Positions 22,640 to 34,368 of a stretch of 64,000 nt of DNA are shown here, in pieces. The stretch is taken from contig CM048655.1 in NCBI GenBank assembly GCA_026413185.1, positions 48,011,018-48,075,017 on the forward strand, read 5' to 3'. This DNA comes from Pueraria montana var. lobata (lineage: Eukaryota > Streptophyta > Magnoliopsida > Fabales > Fabaceae). A program made the translations under genes and the position numbers. The notes beneath the pieces are model-generated. The model saw only the letters and a list, made by a program, of their open reading frames with translations. It ran no database searches and was not told the origin of the DNA. How positions within the stretch are numbered: position 1 is the first letter of the stretch; every line of letters starts with the position of its first letter.

Positions 22640-25600
22640 ATGTATAAAAAATTAACTGACAACATTGAAGATACCTGCAATGATATCTCTAATGCTGCAG
22701 TTACAGAGTCTTCTCCAATGATGTCGTTTAATGGGAAACGACTTGTCGTGGACGAGATAGATTTCTTTGCAGAGAAGAAGAAGAGGAAAAGTGAAGTTGA
22801 TGATCAAATGGTGCACCACCAAATGGAGCTTCATGTGGATGTAGGCAAACTTATGAACATTTCTTTCATATTCTGGTTTCTACTGTATTAATTATTTTAA
22901 TTTTCTTCTTTTTAATTAATAGACTAGTTTAGATCTCCTTGTTACAAAGAGTTCCGCTGGCAATAGATCAAATATGGAAGAAGGACCGACGGAGGCAAGG
23001 GATAATATGAGAAACAAGGTATTTTCCTTAATTTGTGCCATGTATATAAGTTTTTAATTTTGTCAAACATATAGCTTTTAAGATGAAAATATTTTGAGAT
23101 ATAATACAAGATCATTCATGTGTATTTTACTCTACAGCTTAAGGTTTTTGGGACAACTAGTTTATGAGAGAAATTTATATCAGAGTATATATTTTTTTTT
23201 CCCTTTTCTGGATACAGTTTGTAGCTATGCTAGCTGAATTGCACCAAATGTATTTACTTTACAGCCTAAGTTTCTTTGGAATAATTAGTTTATGACAGTA
23301 TATCAGAATAATATTTTTTTCTCCTTTAATTTTCTGGGTACAGTTTGCAGCTATGCTGGCTGAGTTGCATCACATGAATGCTGAAAATCAACGCTTGAGA
23401 GAGCTGGTTGACCAGGTTAACAATAAGTACAATGCCCTGCACAAGTATCTTGTGAAACTGATGCAGAAACAACATAAGAACGAGGTAATGTGTTTATATA
23501 AATTGTACTTAATGGAAATCAAAGATGTACACATAAATAAATACATAATATATACATACATGTGTATGTGTTAACGTTAAGTGATAATTCTTCTTATCTG
23601 TGAAAAATAAAAATTATAAATATAAATCATACAACTATATTTATATATAGACAATCAAGAATAAAAGTTAGTTTCATGACCACTTAAAAATACCAGGTAT
23701 TTTTTTTTTTTTAATATTGAACATTTGGCTTTTCAATGTAACATTAATTACTTTTTTCCACTAATATCCCTAATAAGTGTCACTTTAGCTTTTCAATGCA
23801 ATATTAATAATAAGGTTAGTTTTGTAAAATTACATCTTTTTTTCATTTATTTAATAACTTTTATTGGTCTGTGTAAAAAAATCTAGGACGACACTCATTT
23901 TGAGACTGAAGGAGTAGACTATATATTAGACCTCTCTACCGTTTCCAAAATTGTTGACAAAAATGTTGTGGTTTTGATGCAGATTAATGGAGCCATAGTA
24001 AAGAAGGATAAGAAAGATGATATGATTACTCGAAGGCCATTCTTGGATATTGGAATTGCTGAAGAGCCTTGGCAGCAACATTCAGAAGGAAAACTGGGTG
24101 AAAGCAAAAGCGTGATTGACTTGATGGAGTGCAAGACTCAGAGGGTTTGCACTAATGAAGATGTTGTTCAGTTTGACCTAGACAAGTTGGATTCTAGGGA
24201 TGTTGATCAAGCATCAGAAACAGTGTCAATGATCAAGAAAGCTCGCGTGTCAGTTCGAGTGAGAACAGATTCTTCTATGGTTAGTATAAAATGAATTACA
24301 TACATATAATTAAGTTCTCAAGTTAATTTGCAAATAGAAGTCTCTATATTATCTCCGTTTGGATCATGCTCTTATGTGGGCAGGGATGGATCCAAGGGGG
24401 CAAGCTTGGCGGTGCCCCCTCTAGACCCTTTATACATATAAGAAAAAAAAGTTAAAAAAATATTAATAAGGAAGAATATTGAATAAGGAAAATAGAATGT
24501 TAAGTTGATGTTTGCTTAATTTTTTTTGGTAGTACATTTTATTTCTAGTTTTATATATAAAATTAATGCTAAATATTTTTTTGAAACTCGTTATTTATTA
24601 AATAATTATTTATTAAAGATTAGATATTTAAAGAATTTGTAAAGACAAAATTCAGCCACTCTTTTAATATATATTTCCGATCCGTCCTTGTATGTGGGTG
24701 TTACGAGAGCTTTTAAAAAACTATAAATAGTTAAACTAATGTTTATTTATTATTTAAGTTTATAAAAAAGATTATGACTATTTTATAAATTCTTTTTAAC
24801 TTATTTCAACAAATATAATGGTGAAAATTATCGGAATAAACTATAAGATCTCATGTGAGTTACCAGATTTTCTCATCACCATATTACATACATGTGTACT
24901 AGGTTCTCTTTAAATTAATAAACGAAAATCCTTACAATATAATAATGCAAAAATGTCGAATCTTGTATTTATATGAACTATGTATTCATATCCGTACCAT
25001 GTTGTTGGTAACTAAAATGTAATAAGATCTTATTGAATGAATGTTTAATTGAATTGTTTATTGAAACATGGCAATTCATTATCAAATCTAAAGTATTGTG
25101 AATTCTAATTAATGTGTGGGGATGTATTTTTTGTATGTGATATTGCATATCTTTAAGTGAATTGTTCTGTGCTATAAACTTATAACTGCTACTAGATATT
25201 AATTTTCTTTTCATCAATTCATCACAGATTTCAGATGGATGTCAATGGAGAAAGTATGGGCAGAAGATGGCAAAAGGGAATCCATGTCCGCGAGCTTATT
25301 ATCGTTGTTCAATGGGGACTGCTTGTCCAGTTCGGAAGCAAGTATGCACTATTCTCTCTATCTACTTTTTATGAAAATTTATTTACTTTATTTTTGGTAA
25401 GATTAGGCTAAAATTAATTCAAACAACCCACTCCAATTGTAGGTCACATGCAGAAAACTCCATGTGATTTAAGATTCCTCAATTTGATTCCGTGAACTTA
25501 ACAATCCGAACATAGCATAAAAAATTTAACCCTTCGAGCATTTAAAATAATTAAAAAAAAAACCTTGAATAGGGAGGCACGCCAATACATTATTCGACAA

Positions 25601-26704
25601 GTTTAAGGTACTGAGTTACTATAAAGTATTAAATCACGTGAGATTTGAATTTAGCACAAGGGACTAATCCCTTGGACTAATCCCTTATAAAGTTGCAAAT
25701 AATTTTTTTTAGCTGTCAACGAAGGACGAGGGTGCGCGGGAGGGGAAAGTAGATTAACATGAGACATTTGAAAGAACTTCTGTAAAATTTATACAGACTT
25801 ATTATTGTATTGGTACCCAAATATAAAATGATACGTGTTTAATTAAAATTATGAAAATGATTTATGATTTGTTTCATAAAATTTTAACTTGTTTCAAAAT
25901 GACCCTCTTAATTACAACCACATATGGAAGTAGAGCGCTTCTTACACAAGCTCTCATAGGATAAGTTTTGAACTAAGTGTCACAAACTATATTTAGACTC
26001 GTTACAAATCATATTTGAGATTCATATGTAATTCTTAAAAGAAAAAAATTTGGAAGCCACTTGACTTTAAGGCCATTTTTGACAAAGAATATATGATTTT
26101 TTATCTGTAACAAGAAGTTGCACCAATTAACTAGTGGACTGATGTTTCTTTGAAGGTACAAAGGAGTGCTGAGGATCAAAGTGTGTTGATCACAACATAT
26201 GAAGGGCAGCATAATCATGTACTCCCTCCCACTGCCAAGGCAATGGCAGCCACCACATCAGCAGCTGCATCAATGCTTCTTTCAGGATCAATGCCAAGTT
26301 CAGATGGCCTTATTCACCCAAACATATTGGAAAGTGCAGCACTTCCATTTTCACAGAACTTAGCAACCCTCTCAACTTCAGCTCCATTTCCCACTATCAC
26401 TTTGGATCTCACTCAAAGTGCTACCAATAACTCCTCACAGGATAACCAACATAGCCTCCTTTCCCCACTTTTGGCTCAGAAGTTTATGTCATCAACTCCA
26501 AACATTTTTGACCAGATTAATCTTTCTAGCTTACATGGGTCTCAAGGAACAGAAACTACTTCATTTGTTGACACGGTAAATGCAGCAGCAGCTGCTATCA
26601 CTGCAGACCCGAAATTCAGTGCAGCTGTTATGGCTGCCATAACATCTATTATTGGAACTTCACATCCAAACATTAATGGTACTAGTGGAGATCCAGCATT
26701 GTGA
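22640..26704 (+). CDS. WRKY transcription factor, group IIb (copy b)
   Basis: Paralogue of the gene at 6089-10942. Exons 22640-22840, 22923-23018, 23344-23484, 23983-24279, 25228-25341 and 26156-26704, all phase 0; predicted 465 aa. WRKYGQK is at residues 252-258; the zinc finger is C272-X5-C278-X23-H302-X-H304, split by the V-type intron after Q283. The exon 3 leucine-zipper helix and the C-terminal TITLDL and ITADPKF motifs are conserved. The start codon differs: the copy a ATG has become ATT here, and an in-frame ATG nine codons earlier (22640) can serve instead. Exon 4 is 36 codons shorter than in copy a. Intron 2 contains a duplicated partial exon 3, and intron 4 carries a hAT MITE. All splice sites are GT-AG and the frame is open, so the gene looks functional. 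Confidence 0.92.
23121..23376 (+). repeat. Tandem duplication of intron 2 end plus exon 3 start
   Basis: Two adjacent copies (about 23,121-23,250 and 23,251-23,376) each run from the late intron through the polypyrimidine tract and CAG acceptor into the first 33 nt of exon 3. The downstream copy continues into the full exon. The repeats have diverged by many substitutions. Confidence 0.85.
23218..23250 (+). pseudogene. Partial duplicate of WRKY exon 3 (pseudo-exon)
   Basis: These 33 nt follow a good acceptor (polypyrimidine tract, CAG at 23215-23217). They are identical to the first 33 nt of copy a exon 3 (6644-6676), whereas the true copy b exon 3 differs from them at several positions. No donor follows, and reading on gives a TGA about 26 codons in, so using this acceptor would truncate the protein before the WRKY domain. 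Confidence 0.85.
24381..24690. mobile_element. hAT-type MITE in WRKY copy b intron 4
   Basis: 310 bp with termini CAGGGATGGATCC and (complement) CAAGGACGGATC and an exact 8-bp TSD TATGTGGG (24373-24380 and 24691-24698). Copy a has a single TATGTGGG in the homologous part of intron 4 (about 7,530-7,537), the empty site. The CAGGG(A/G)(C/T)GGATCC ends match a widespread hAT MITE type in plants. Confidence 0.9.
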
Positions 26705-26821
26705 TAACAAATAAGACTAAATAATTGTAATTATTAGTGTCACTTGGTTTTGGAATAAGTGCAGTCGATCATTTTCCTATTGTGCAAGGTAGAAGTTGAA
26801 TTTTAGAGCATTGTTATGCAC

Positions 26822-27488
26822 TGTTGACAAGCATTGCTAGAGTGCACAACATCTAGGTGTTTAGCGAGCCAAATGAAAGACCAGCTGTCGCTACACATGA
26901 AAAACAACTAACGTATACGCGAGAGTTCAAATTTTAGATAAAACTCCTCTTATTTTCTTCTATGAAAATTGGGGTAAATTTTGTGTGTTTTCGCTGCAAT
27001 AGTAACATACATCATAGTTCGTAATTAAATCCTGAGCAAAGCATTTTATTTGATAATACTCATCATTCATAGCACATAATAAACAGAGTATATGATAGCT
27101 CCTTGGCATTAGAAATGCAAAAAAAAATTTGAACATCAATAATAATAAGAAAGAATAAGAGTGTACGGGAAAATAATTAACATACATGCAATCTCTTACT
27201 ATCCATCCTACATAAATGTAAATGATTAGGCCTTCTTAGGGCATGGTCCTCCCTGAAGACAACTCTGTGCCGATGAAGAAACTGAGGGTTCTTGTGGCAT
27301 GTAAAATGGTGCTTGTCACATCTCGTCGATCTGCAGCCAAGGCTCCTTTTTGACATAAACTGTCATAAAAAGGATAGGTATCCCTGCTAGGACGTAGGTG
27401 ATGGTCAACTCTTTGGTGTATTTCACATTCTGTGCGTTTCAGTCTACTCTCCATGTCATAAAAATTAATTAATATTACTTTTTATAAC
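26822..27488. other. Intergenic DNA between the two duplicated regions
   Basis: No recognised gene. On the minus strand, 27,236-27,454 has a 72-codon open frame of more balanced base composition than its AT-rich surroundings and could be a gene or transposon fragment. I recognise no motif in it. Confidence 0.4.
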
Positions 27489-28156
27489 ATATAGGTATTA
27501 TTTTGTAACATCTTTTTATTTAATCTTAATAAATAAAAAATATATAAAAATATCATAATTAATATATTATAATTAAAATTGTGTGGCCAATAACAATAAA
27601 AACTATATTTATTAAATGTACTATGCATTTTAATTTGGCTATATATTATGAAATGTGATTTATAAAAATTAATTAAAAGAAATAAGGATTTTTGAAATGT
27701 ATAAAAATTGAAATAGTTCATCACGATTTATTTGAAATGATAACTAATTATGGAAATTAAGAGATAAATAATCATTATTATTGTATCTAAACGAATTTAT
27801 TTATATTGTACTCATAAATATCTTTGACTTTTATAATTATTAAATACTGATAAATATAAATGTAGCCAAAATATTAAACATAAAAATTATGTATAGGTAT
27901 TAATTTTGTAATATCTACTATTTTTAAAATTTAATATTTATAATATATAATAAATAACATAATTCATATATTATAAGTTGACTGGTCAATAAGAATAAAT
28001 AGTATATTTATTAAATGCAATACACATTTTAATATGTCTATTTTGGAAATATGTATTTTTAGAAAATAACATAAAAACAAGGATTTTTTAACATATAAAA
28101 AATTGAAAATACCATCTTAACATTTTTTCAAGTCAAACCACACACTCACAGTTGTC
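27489..28156. other. AT-rich leader of block A
   Basis: Very AT-rich, with two internally related halves (GTATTAATTTTGTAATAT and GTATTATTTTGTAACAT type words at about 27,490 and 27,895). Block B has an additional ~660-bp copy of this leader. No coding signal. Confidence 0.55.
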
Positions 28157-28165
28157 TATATAAAG
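28157..28165 (+). promoter_or_regulatory. TATA box of the block A repeat gene
   Basis: TATATAAAG lies 122 bp before the first ATG of the two-exon gene, preceded by a less AT-rich stretch. Block B conserves it at 53966-53974. Confidence 0.6.
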
Positions 28166-28286
28166 TTTCCCTAACCCATCCAGTGGTATAACACACATCA
28201 GTGGATCCGAGGCCTTGTAGCAATTTGTGTTTGTCATTCCAGATTTCTGTTCAAATTTTAAACCTTTTGTTTTCTTTTGCTTTACA

Positions 28287-29128
28287 ATGAAGGGACATGA
28301 TTATGATAACTCAAAATCCTCTAAAAACCCCAATCCTTACCCTCCTTTCCGTCCATCCCCCTTGCACAGCAACACATACCTGACACTTATTCAAATATGC
28401 ACTCACCTTTCTGCATACAACGCTGCACATCAAGCTCCAAGTACTGAACCCCGTAGCATTCCTGGTATGTGTTTCAAAATCCTACCCTTTATTTCTTTTT
28501 GTTTTATTTTTAATGTATATGTAGTTTTTATTTCCATTATTGTGCTACTTTGGATGGGAAATTGATGTTTGAGGTTTCGTTATGCTTATGGCTATGGATT
28601 AACTTTTTGTTTGTTTCAAATTGATGTTGCATTTCTTAATTACATGAATTTTGTTTTCATCCAGTTTATTTGTGTTTTTGGTAAATTAATATCAAAAGGG
28701 TTTATTTTTTCTATAACATTTTTTTTATAGAGCAAGATCGTGATCCGCTAGAGCAGCGCCTTGACGAGCACGTTCAACGTTCTGAAGAACAATTTCGTCG
28801 CTTGGATGATCACATTCACCGTTCAGAGCAGCAGTTTCAACGCTTCAATCATCACATTGACCGTTCTGAGGAACAGTTTCAACACTTTGATGAACAGTTT
28901 CAGGGACTTCAAGGTCACGTCCAGCTCCTTGAAAGTCGCATTCAGATATGTGAAGAGCATTTTCAGCTCCATGAGAGTCGCATTCAAAATTCTGAAGAAC
29001 AGGCTCGACGCCATGAAGATCACCTCCAGCTCCTCCCAAGTAGCATTCAAAATTGTGAACAACAGTTTCAACACTATTCGAGTCAACTCCAACTCCTTCA
29101 AAGTCGCATCCAACATTCTGGGGGATAG
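28287..29128 (+). CDS. Two-exon gene of 14-residue heptad-like repeats, unknown function
   Basis: Unrecognised gene. Exon 1 is 28287-28464 (Ser/Pro-rich, ends in CCT-G before GTATGT); exon 2 is 28731-29128 after a pyrimidine-rich tract and ATAG; 191 aa to the present stop. Exon 2 encodes seven imperfect 14-residue units such as LDEHVQRSEEQFRR and LDDHIHRSEQQFQR, rich in Q, E, H and R with hydrophobic residues at heptad spacing, suggesting a coiled coil. A TATA box precedes it. The stop at 29126-29128 is TAG where block B has CAG; reading continues open to TAA at 29237-29239, giving an ancestral length of 228 codons. It may be a transposon-carried gene. Two other frames across the repeats are also open, so frame choice rests on the splice join and the stop pattern. 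Confidence 0.55.
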
Positions 29129-29813
29129 GTTCAGAGCCTTCAAAGTCACCTCCAGCACCTTCATAGTCGCCTCCAGCTCATTGAGGGTCGCATTCAGCGC
29201 CTTCAAAGTCGCATTGGGCGTCGTCAAAGGCATATTTAAGATTTGGGTAGCAACCTTTGGTATATCAGTGTACCCAGTCCCGGTTCTTCACTTGGTTCGA
29301 GCTAGTGGGGTGGCAACATAGAGAGTGGCTTTTCACGGAATTTATGAAGACGACAATTTGGACTTGTTCACTTATTTATGTTGAAATCAATTTCTTTTTC
29401 CCTTTTGCGTAATAAATTTCATATATCTACACCCATTGGTTATGTAATAAATTTGGACTTGTTCACTTATTTCCGTTGAAATCGATTTCTTTTTTCGCTT
29501 TTGCTTAATAAATTTCATTTCTACACCCATTGTTTATGTAACACCTGTATTTTCTTTGTTGTGATTAATAAATTGAATGAAAGTTCTCACTTAGTCTTTG
29601 ATAAAATCATTTCGTTTATAAAAATAAATTGATTGAAAACCATTACAAGAGATAATTAAATTTAATTTGATGAAAAAATTAACTAATAAATATGTATGAT
29701 TTTTTTATGTAACTTTCAGTAGAAAATTCTACTGAAGCCAGGATTGCTTTGCACATTATCAATTTAAGTATATACTATGAAAGTGATAGAGTCAAGAAAA
29801 TTAAAAGATTTAA

Positions 29814-30182
29814 GGCTTAAATATGATTTTGGTCCCTGAAAAATTTACGGATTTTGCATTTCATACCTAATAATTTTTTTCTTTATTCTTGGTCCCTAAA
29901 AAAAAATTTGTTTTGTATTTGGTCCCTGCCGTTACGTTGGCTCTGTTATTGGCGGTTGTGATAAAAAAAAGTTCAAGGACCAAAATGAAAAATCCAAAAA
30001 TATTTCAAGGACTACTTAACAGAGCCAACATATTGGTTGGGACGAAATTCAAAATATTTTTTTTCAAAGAGCAAATGCAAATTCCGTAAATTTTTTAGGG
30101 ACGAAAAGTCAAGAAAATATTTATCAGGGACCAAATTCAAAATCCATAAATGTTTTTTTGGGACCAAAAACATTTTTAAGCC
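29814..30182. mobile_element. Mutator-like MITE (block A)
   Basis: 369 bp with inverted ends (GGCTTAAATATG...TTTTGGTCCC at the left and its near complement at the right) and a 9-bp TSD with one mismatch (AAGATTTAA at 29805-29813, AAGATTTAT at 30183-30191). Internal sequence is TTGGTCCCT-rich and non-coding. Block B keeps only 45 bp of it. Confidence 0.78.
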
Positions 30183-33167
30183 AAGATTTATTGATAATTA
30201 GTTTCTATTAAATATAATTAGGACCCTGTAAAATATTTATTTTATTCTAACTTTGTTGGTTAAAATAATAATATTTCAATACGAATTTACAGAATGTGAA
30301 TTTGAAACTTTTTTGTGTAACACACTTACTTTTGCTTATTTGATGTTATTTTTGTAACACCCTAAATCCGGGTTTACATATATTCTCAATTTAAACTTGT
30401 TTTATTTCAATAGGCGTGTTACTTTATTCAATTCTTGTAAAGGAAAGAAGAGATCCTTTATTTAATTATTTTCTAAAATACGATAGCTTGTTTAATTGTG
30501 CAAATCAATTGTAATTATGAAACATAAGTTGAAATTTTACCAAATTGTTAAAAACTTTTTATTTCAATTTCTATTTCGAAAGTTGCGCTTTGCTTAATAA
30601 TTAAAAACAAGTTATTTAAGTTTGCAAGTAAACTATGTAGCGTTGTTCAATTGTAAATGGGCACTTAATTTTCAATTAAGCATAATGAATAAAACGAGAT
30701 ATTTTTCTGTTACAAGATATACATATATACATAAAGTAGAGAATTTCATAACCTAAATATTTTTCGGAGTACTAGTAATATATACACATATACACATTGC
30801 TCAAGGTATATACCAAATACATAGGGTAATAGAGTATGAAAACTAATATACATAGTAAAATCTGAAACCTAGGTCTACCGGTATTCAAATACATAAAAGG
30901 GAAAAAATCTAGTCTCAGAGCAGTCATCTCCAATCCCAACCCTCCATGTTAGACTAATCCAAAGAAATAGGATAGCGGGGGATCTTTGACAAGATCCCTG
31001 AGAAGAAATCTAGTGGTCATCGCCCACAGGATCCTTCACAGAATCTTCTTCAAAGTTCTCCAAACCCTTTGTAAAAACCTTGACTCATTGTTCCCTAAGT
31101 TCACGACTAGCGGCAGATCCCCCTGACTGACTCCCACCCAATTACGTCTCCAATTCTTTGACGTAAGAGGGGTTCGGCGAAAGGCAGGAAGCGTTTGACC
31201 AACGTGAACTCCTCGGATGGTGTGGCATCAGGAACAATAGTGGGTATCGATGAATTCCTCAAGAACACTTCGGAGAAATGGATGATGACGAGAGCGACAA
31301 AACTGATGAGGATAGCCCCCTTGTGATCTCCACAGGTATTGCCATCGGCTCCTAGAACAAAAACATAAGGGTGAACTCTTGACTTCATCAAACAAACCAC
31401 ACAAAACGACTTTGAAAGTCATACACACAATCCTGCTAACAACTACGGTGTGGTCCTCCAACGTTCGCACTCGGAACCTACCTGTTTCCATGACTATTTC
31501 TGTAAATTGTAACACACTGGCCAGCTGCCACTGAAACTCCCAGAACTCAGTGGTCTTAGATTGAGTGGAATGACTGCTGGGAGTACACCATCACCTTGGT
31601 ATAAGGTGGGCTCTCACCAACTGAGATTTTCTCGTGGTTATTGTCAGGGTCACCAAGTCGATTTGTGTGAACGTAGTCACAACTCGACACCCACCCTCCA
31701 AGGTCGTAATGCCTCACGATCATCTCCCAGGTACCAATCTGTCATCATTCATACTCCGAGGACTTACTCCTTGCACTGTCTCTCTCCTGGAGATTATCTT
31801 TGCTTGTCACTGTGGGTTTCTACTGCTGGTGGTACAAGACGGGTCGAATCGACACCAAGCTCAAGACCTTGTCTTGGCTCCAACAAAATTTATACCATAC
31901 GAGAATATGTTCTCCATCACCCATTGGTGACCACGTTGTTCGATCTCCACCAACATCTTTAAATCTTTCTTCCAGTCGGAATTGCCCCATGCGACTTCCT
32001 TCACAAGTCCGCTGTACACGCATATTTCCTCGTTGCACGACTCTCAAGGCGCATATCGCAATCATGCATCAAGATTCTTTATTACATTTTTATTTGTGCC
32101 TTACCCTCTCAATTTCTAAATTTTTTAATAATTAACACTTACTGACGATTCCTCCACGCAAGGGTCCTAGAATATTTATCTAAGTCCAAAGCACAAAATA
32201 AAGAGTTCATTTATTAAGCTTATAAAATAAATAAATTCTCAAATCTAAATTAGTTGTTCTCACTGTTGGAAATTATATTATTATTATTGCCTGTAAAATT
32301 TTCCCAGATTACTAGGACAATGTCCTAGTCTACATAAGCACTCACGTTCGAGTCTTATGCTCACAGATCACAGACATTACAGAGAAATTTAAATCACACT
32401 ACAGTCCACATGACTGTATCACAGAGCGTTTCAAAACGCACAATCACACACACAGAGATGCCCTAGGTTCACATTCCAAGGGTCTTACAATCACATGAGG
32501 CAAGAGTCAATTTTACCCACTGCCTTGCACGTACATATTTAAAATTAATTCACACGTTCAAATATATCATAGTCCAAATATCACATATCAAGGCAATTTT
32601 AAGAACATAATTCCTTTCTAGCAGCACCCAATATCTGTCCAAAATTAATTTAGCAAACAATTTTTTTTGGCCAAATTCTTATATCAAATTAAAGATATTA
32701 AAACCTATTTTTCAAAAAGGTAATACACACTCTCAGATTAAATATAAAAAAATTATGAAAATTCCTAAAAGTTCATAGGTCAGCATGCTCCTCACAGTGA
32801 GCATACCTCAAAGATATGCAATTTTCTCAACCTTCCCAAATGAGATTTTCTCTCAAATTTTTATGGTAAATAGCTAACATTTATACTTTCAGAAAAAATA
32901 AATCTTGATTCCTAATTCCTCCTACATTCTTCCCAGTAATTTCTTTTCTAAGACCTATGTCTCAGGTTCGAAATTTGGGATCCGTGTATGAGATCTGTCT
33001 AAACCTAATTAATTAACTTAGCAATTTTGGGTGAAAAATTTTGAAACTTACATAATTTTAAAGATCTGTTTGTCTAGTTTTTTTTTTTTTTTTTTTTTTA
33101 TCAAAAATCATATTTCAAAAATAGTCATTAGTTTATTTTAAAAAGGTTAAAAACTAAACCTTGCCCG

Positions 33168-33590
33168 AACCAATTTTCACAAGCAGAATAGTCCCATTGA
33201 ATGTCACGGATAAACCTTCATTAGAGGTTATCTCACAATGGTATCAAAAGTAAAGTTGGTGTATTTTGAGTCTACTTTACCTGGGGACAAGTTTCATTAA
33301 AATCAAACGGTTAGATTAAAAGTTATGTTTAAAAACGTAAACGTTGTCCAGGGCTTCTACGTGAAACAGCCACTGCCCAACCAGTTTTTGAAAGTAGAAC
33401 GGTCCCATTCCAGGTCATGGATCAACCTTCATTTGAGGTCATCTCACAATGGTCTCAAAATAAAAGTTAGTGCATTTTGAGTCTACTTCAACTGGGAACA
33501 AGTTTCATCAAAATCTAACGGTTAGATAAAAAGTTATGGTCGAAAACATAAACACTGTCCAGGGTTTCTATCATGAGACAGCCACTGCCA
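33168..33590. repeat. Two ~209-bp tandem repeats inside the long LTR
   Basis: Two diverged units each contain 'CTCACAATGGT', 'TTTTGAGTCTACTT', 'ACAAGTTTCAT' and 'CAGCCACTGCC' in the same order, with a period of about 209 bp. Block B has the same pair (from about 58,640), the second unit being split by the copia solo LTR. Confidence 0.8.
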
Positions 33591-34368
33591 GCATCACTTT
33601 TTTTCGAAATTTCTTGAGAGTGCATGAGTTTCTAACAAATTTTGGGCATGGTCTCCTTCGTATTGGAGCCATCCCATGATTTTTAGGCAAGAAGAAGATG
33701 AGGAGAAAAGTTTTGACATAGACACAGCCACTGCCAAAGAGAAATAAAAGACAACAAAACCAGTCACATACATACAACTACACATTTCATGCAACCAGTT
33801 CACATGGGAGGCATTTAGGGTGAGAGTGGCTGGATCCTCCACCTTCAGCCACTTGAATCCATCAAAGAGTCCCCTTACTGTGATGAGGATCTTGCTGGAC
33901 ATAGGAGAAGAAGCTGGTTAGCTTCCTTCAAAGGAGTATTGCCTGCAGGGCGCTCCAACTAAAGTATGCAAGAGGAAGAATAAGCTGAAAAAAAATGGTG
34001 TTTGTGAGGAAAAGAGTGAGCTGCGACCACAGAAGGGAAGAGAGAGAGAGGAGCTGTTTTTAATCTTCTCCTTGGACAGAGGTGGTTTGGCTGAAGTCAA
34101 GTGAGTGAGTGAGTGGTTGAGTGAGTGTAGGTGAGTGTTAGCCTTAAGTGTGATTTGAGTGATGCTTAGCTAGGGAGGCTGAAAAAGTGTGATAGGGCTT
34201 GTTGCTGGCTTTGGCAGCAATGAGGCTGTCCTTGCATGAGATGCAAGTGGCCAATGGTCACTTGATTGGATGGTTGAGGTCATGTCAATTTACACAGTGT
34301 AGAAATACACTGTGTAATTTAACTCAGAACGCAGTTTTTACAATGAAAACTAATCGATAACTATCTAA

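Larger units (their letters stand above)
16236..26821 (+). repeat. WRKY tandem duplication, unit 2
   Basis: Paralogous to about 100-11,053. The period between units is roughly 16.1 kb. The left border is read from the shared ATTTGGAAA...TTTCTTAAACC stretch (16,236-16,280 versus about 100-150). The right border lies at the loss of 3' flank similarity near 26,821. Private insertions: LINE, Stowaway-like MITE, solo LTR and hAT MITE. Confidence 0.8.

Noticed and set aside
23700..23912. Possible Stowaway MITE in WRKY copy b intron 3 (right end like GACTGAAGGAGTA).
   Set aside because: The left terminal inverted repeat could not be found, so borders cannot be supported.
27236..27454. 72-codon minus-strand ORF with balanced composition.
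   Set aside because: No motif, promoter or splice context was recognised; it is mentioned only as a possible fragment.
31107..31962. Paired ORFs on both strands, repeated at 56,526-57,529.
   Set aside because: They lie inside the long LTR, match no family I recognise, and the frames overlap on both strands. Similarity between copies is explained by the block duplication.
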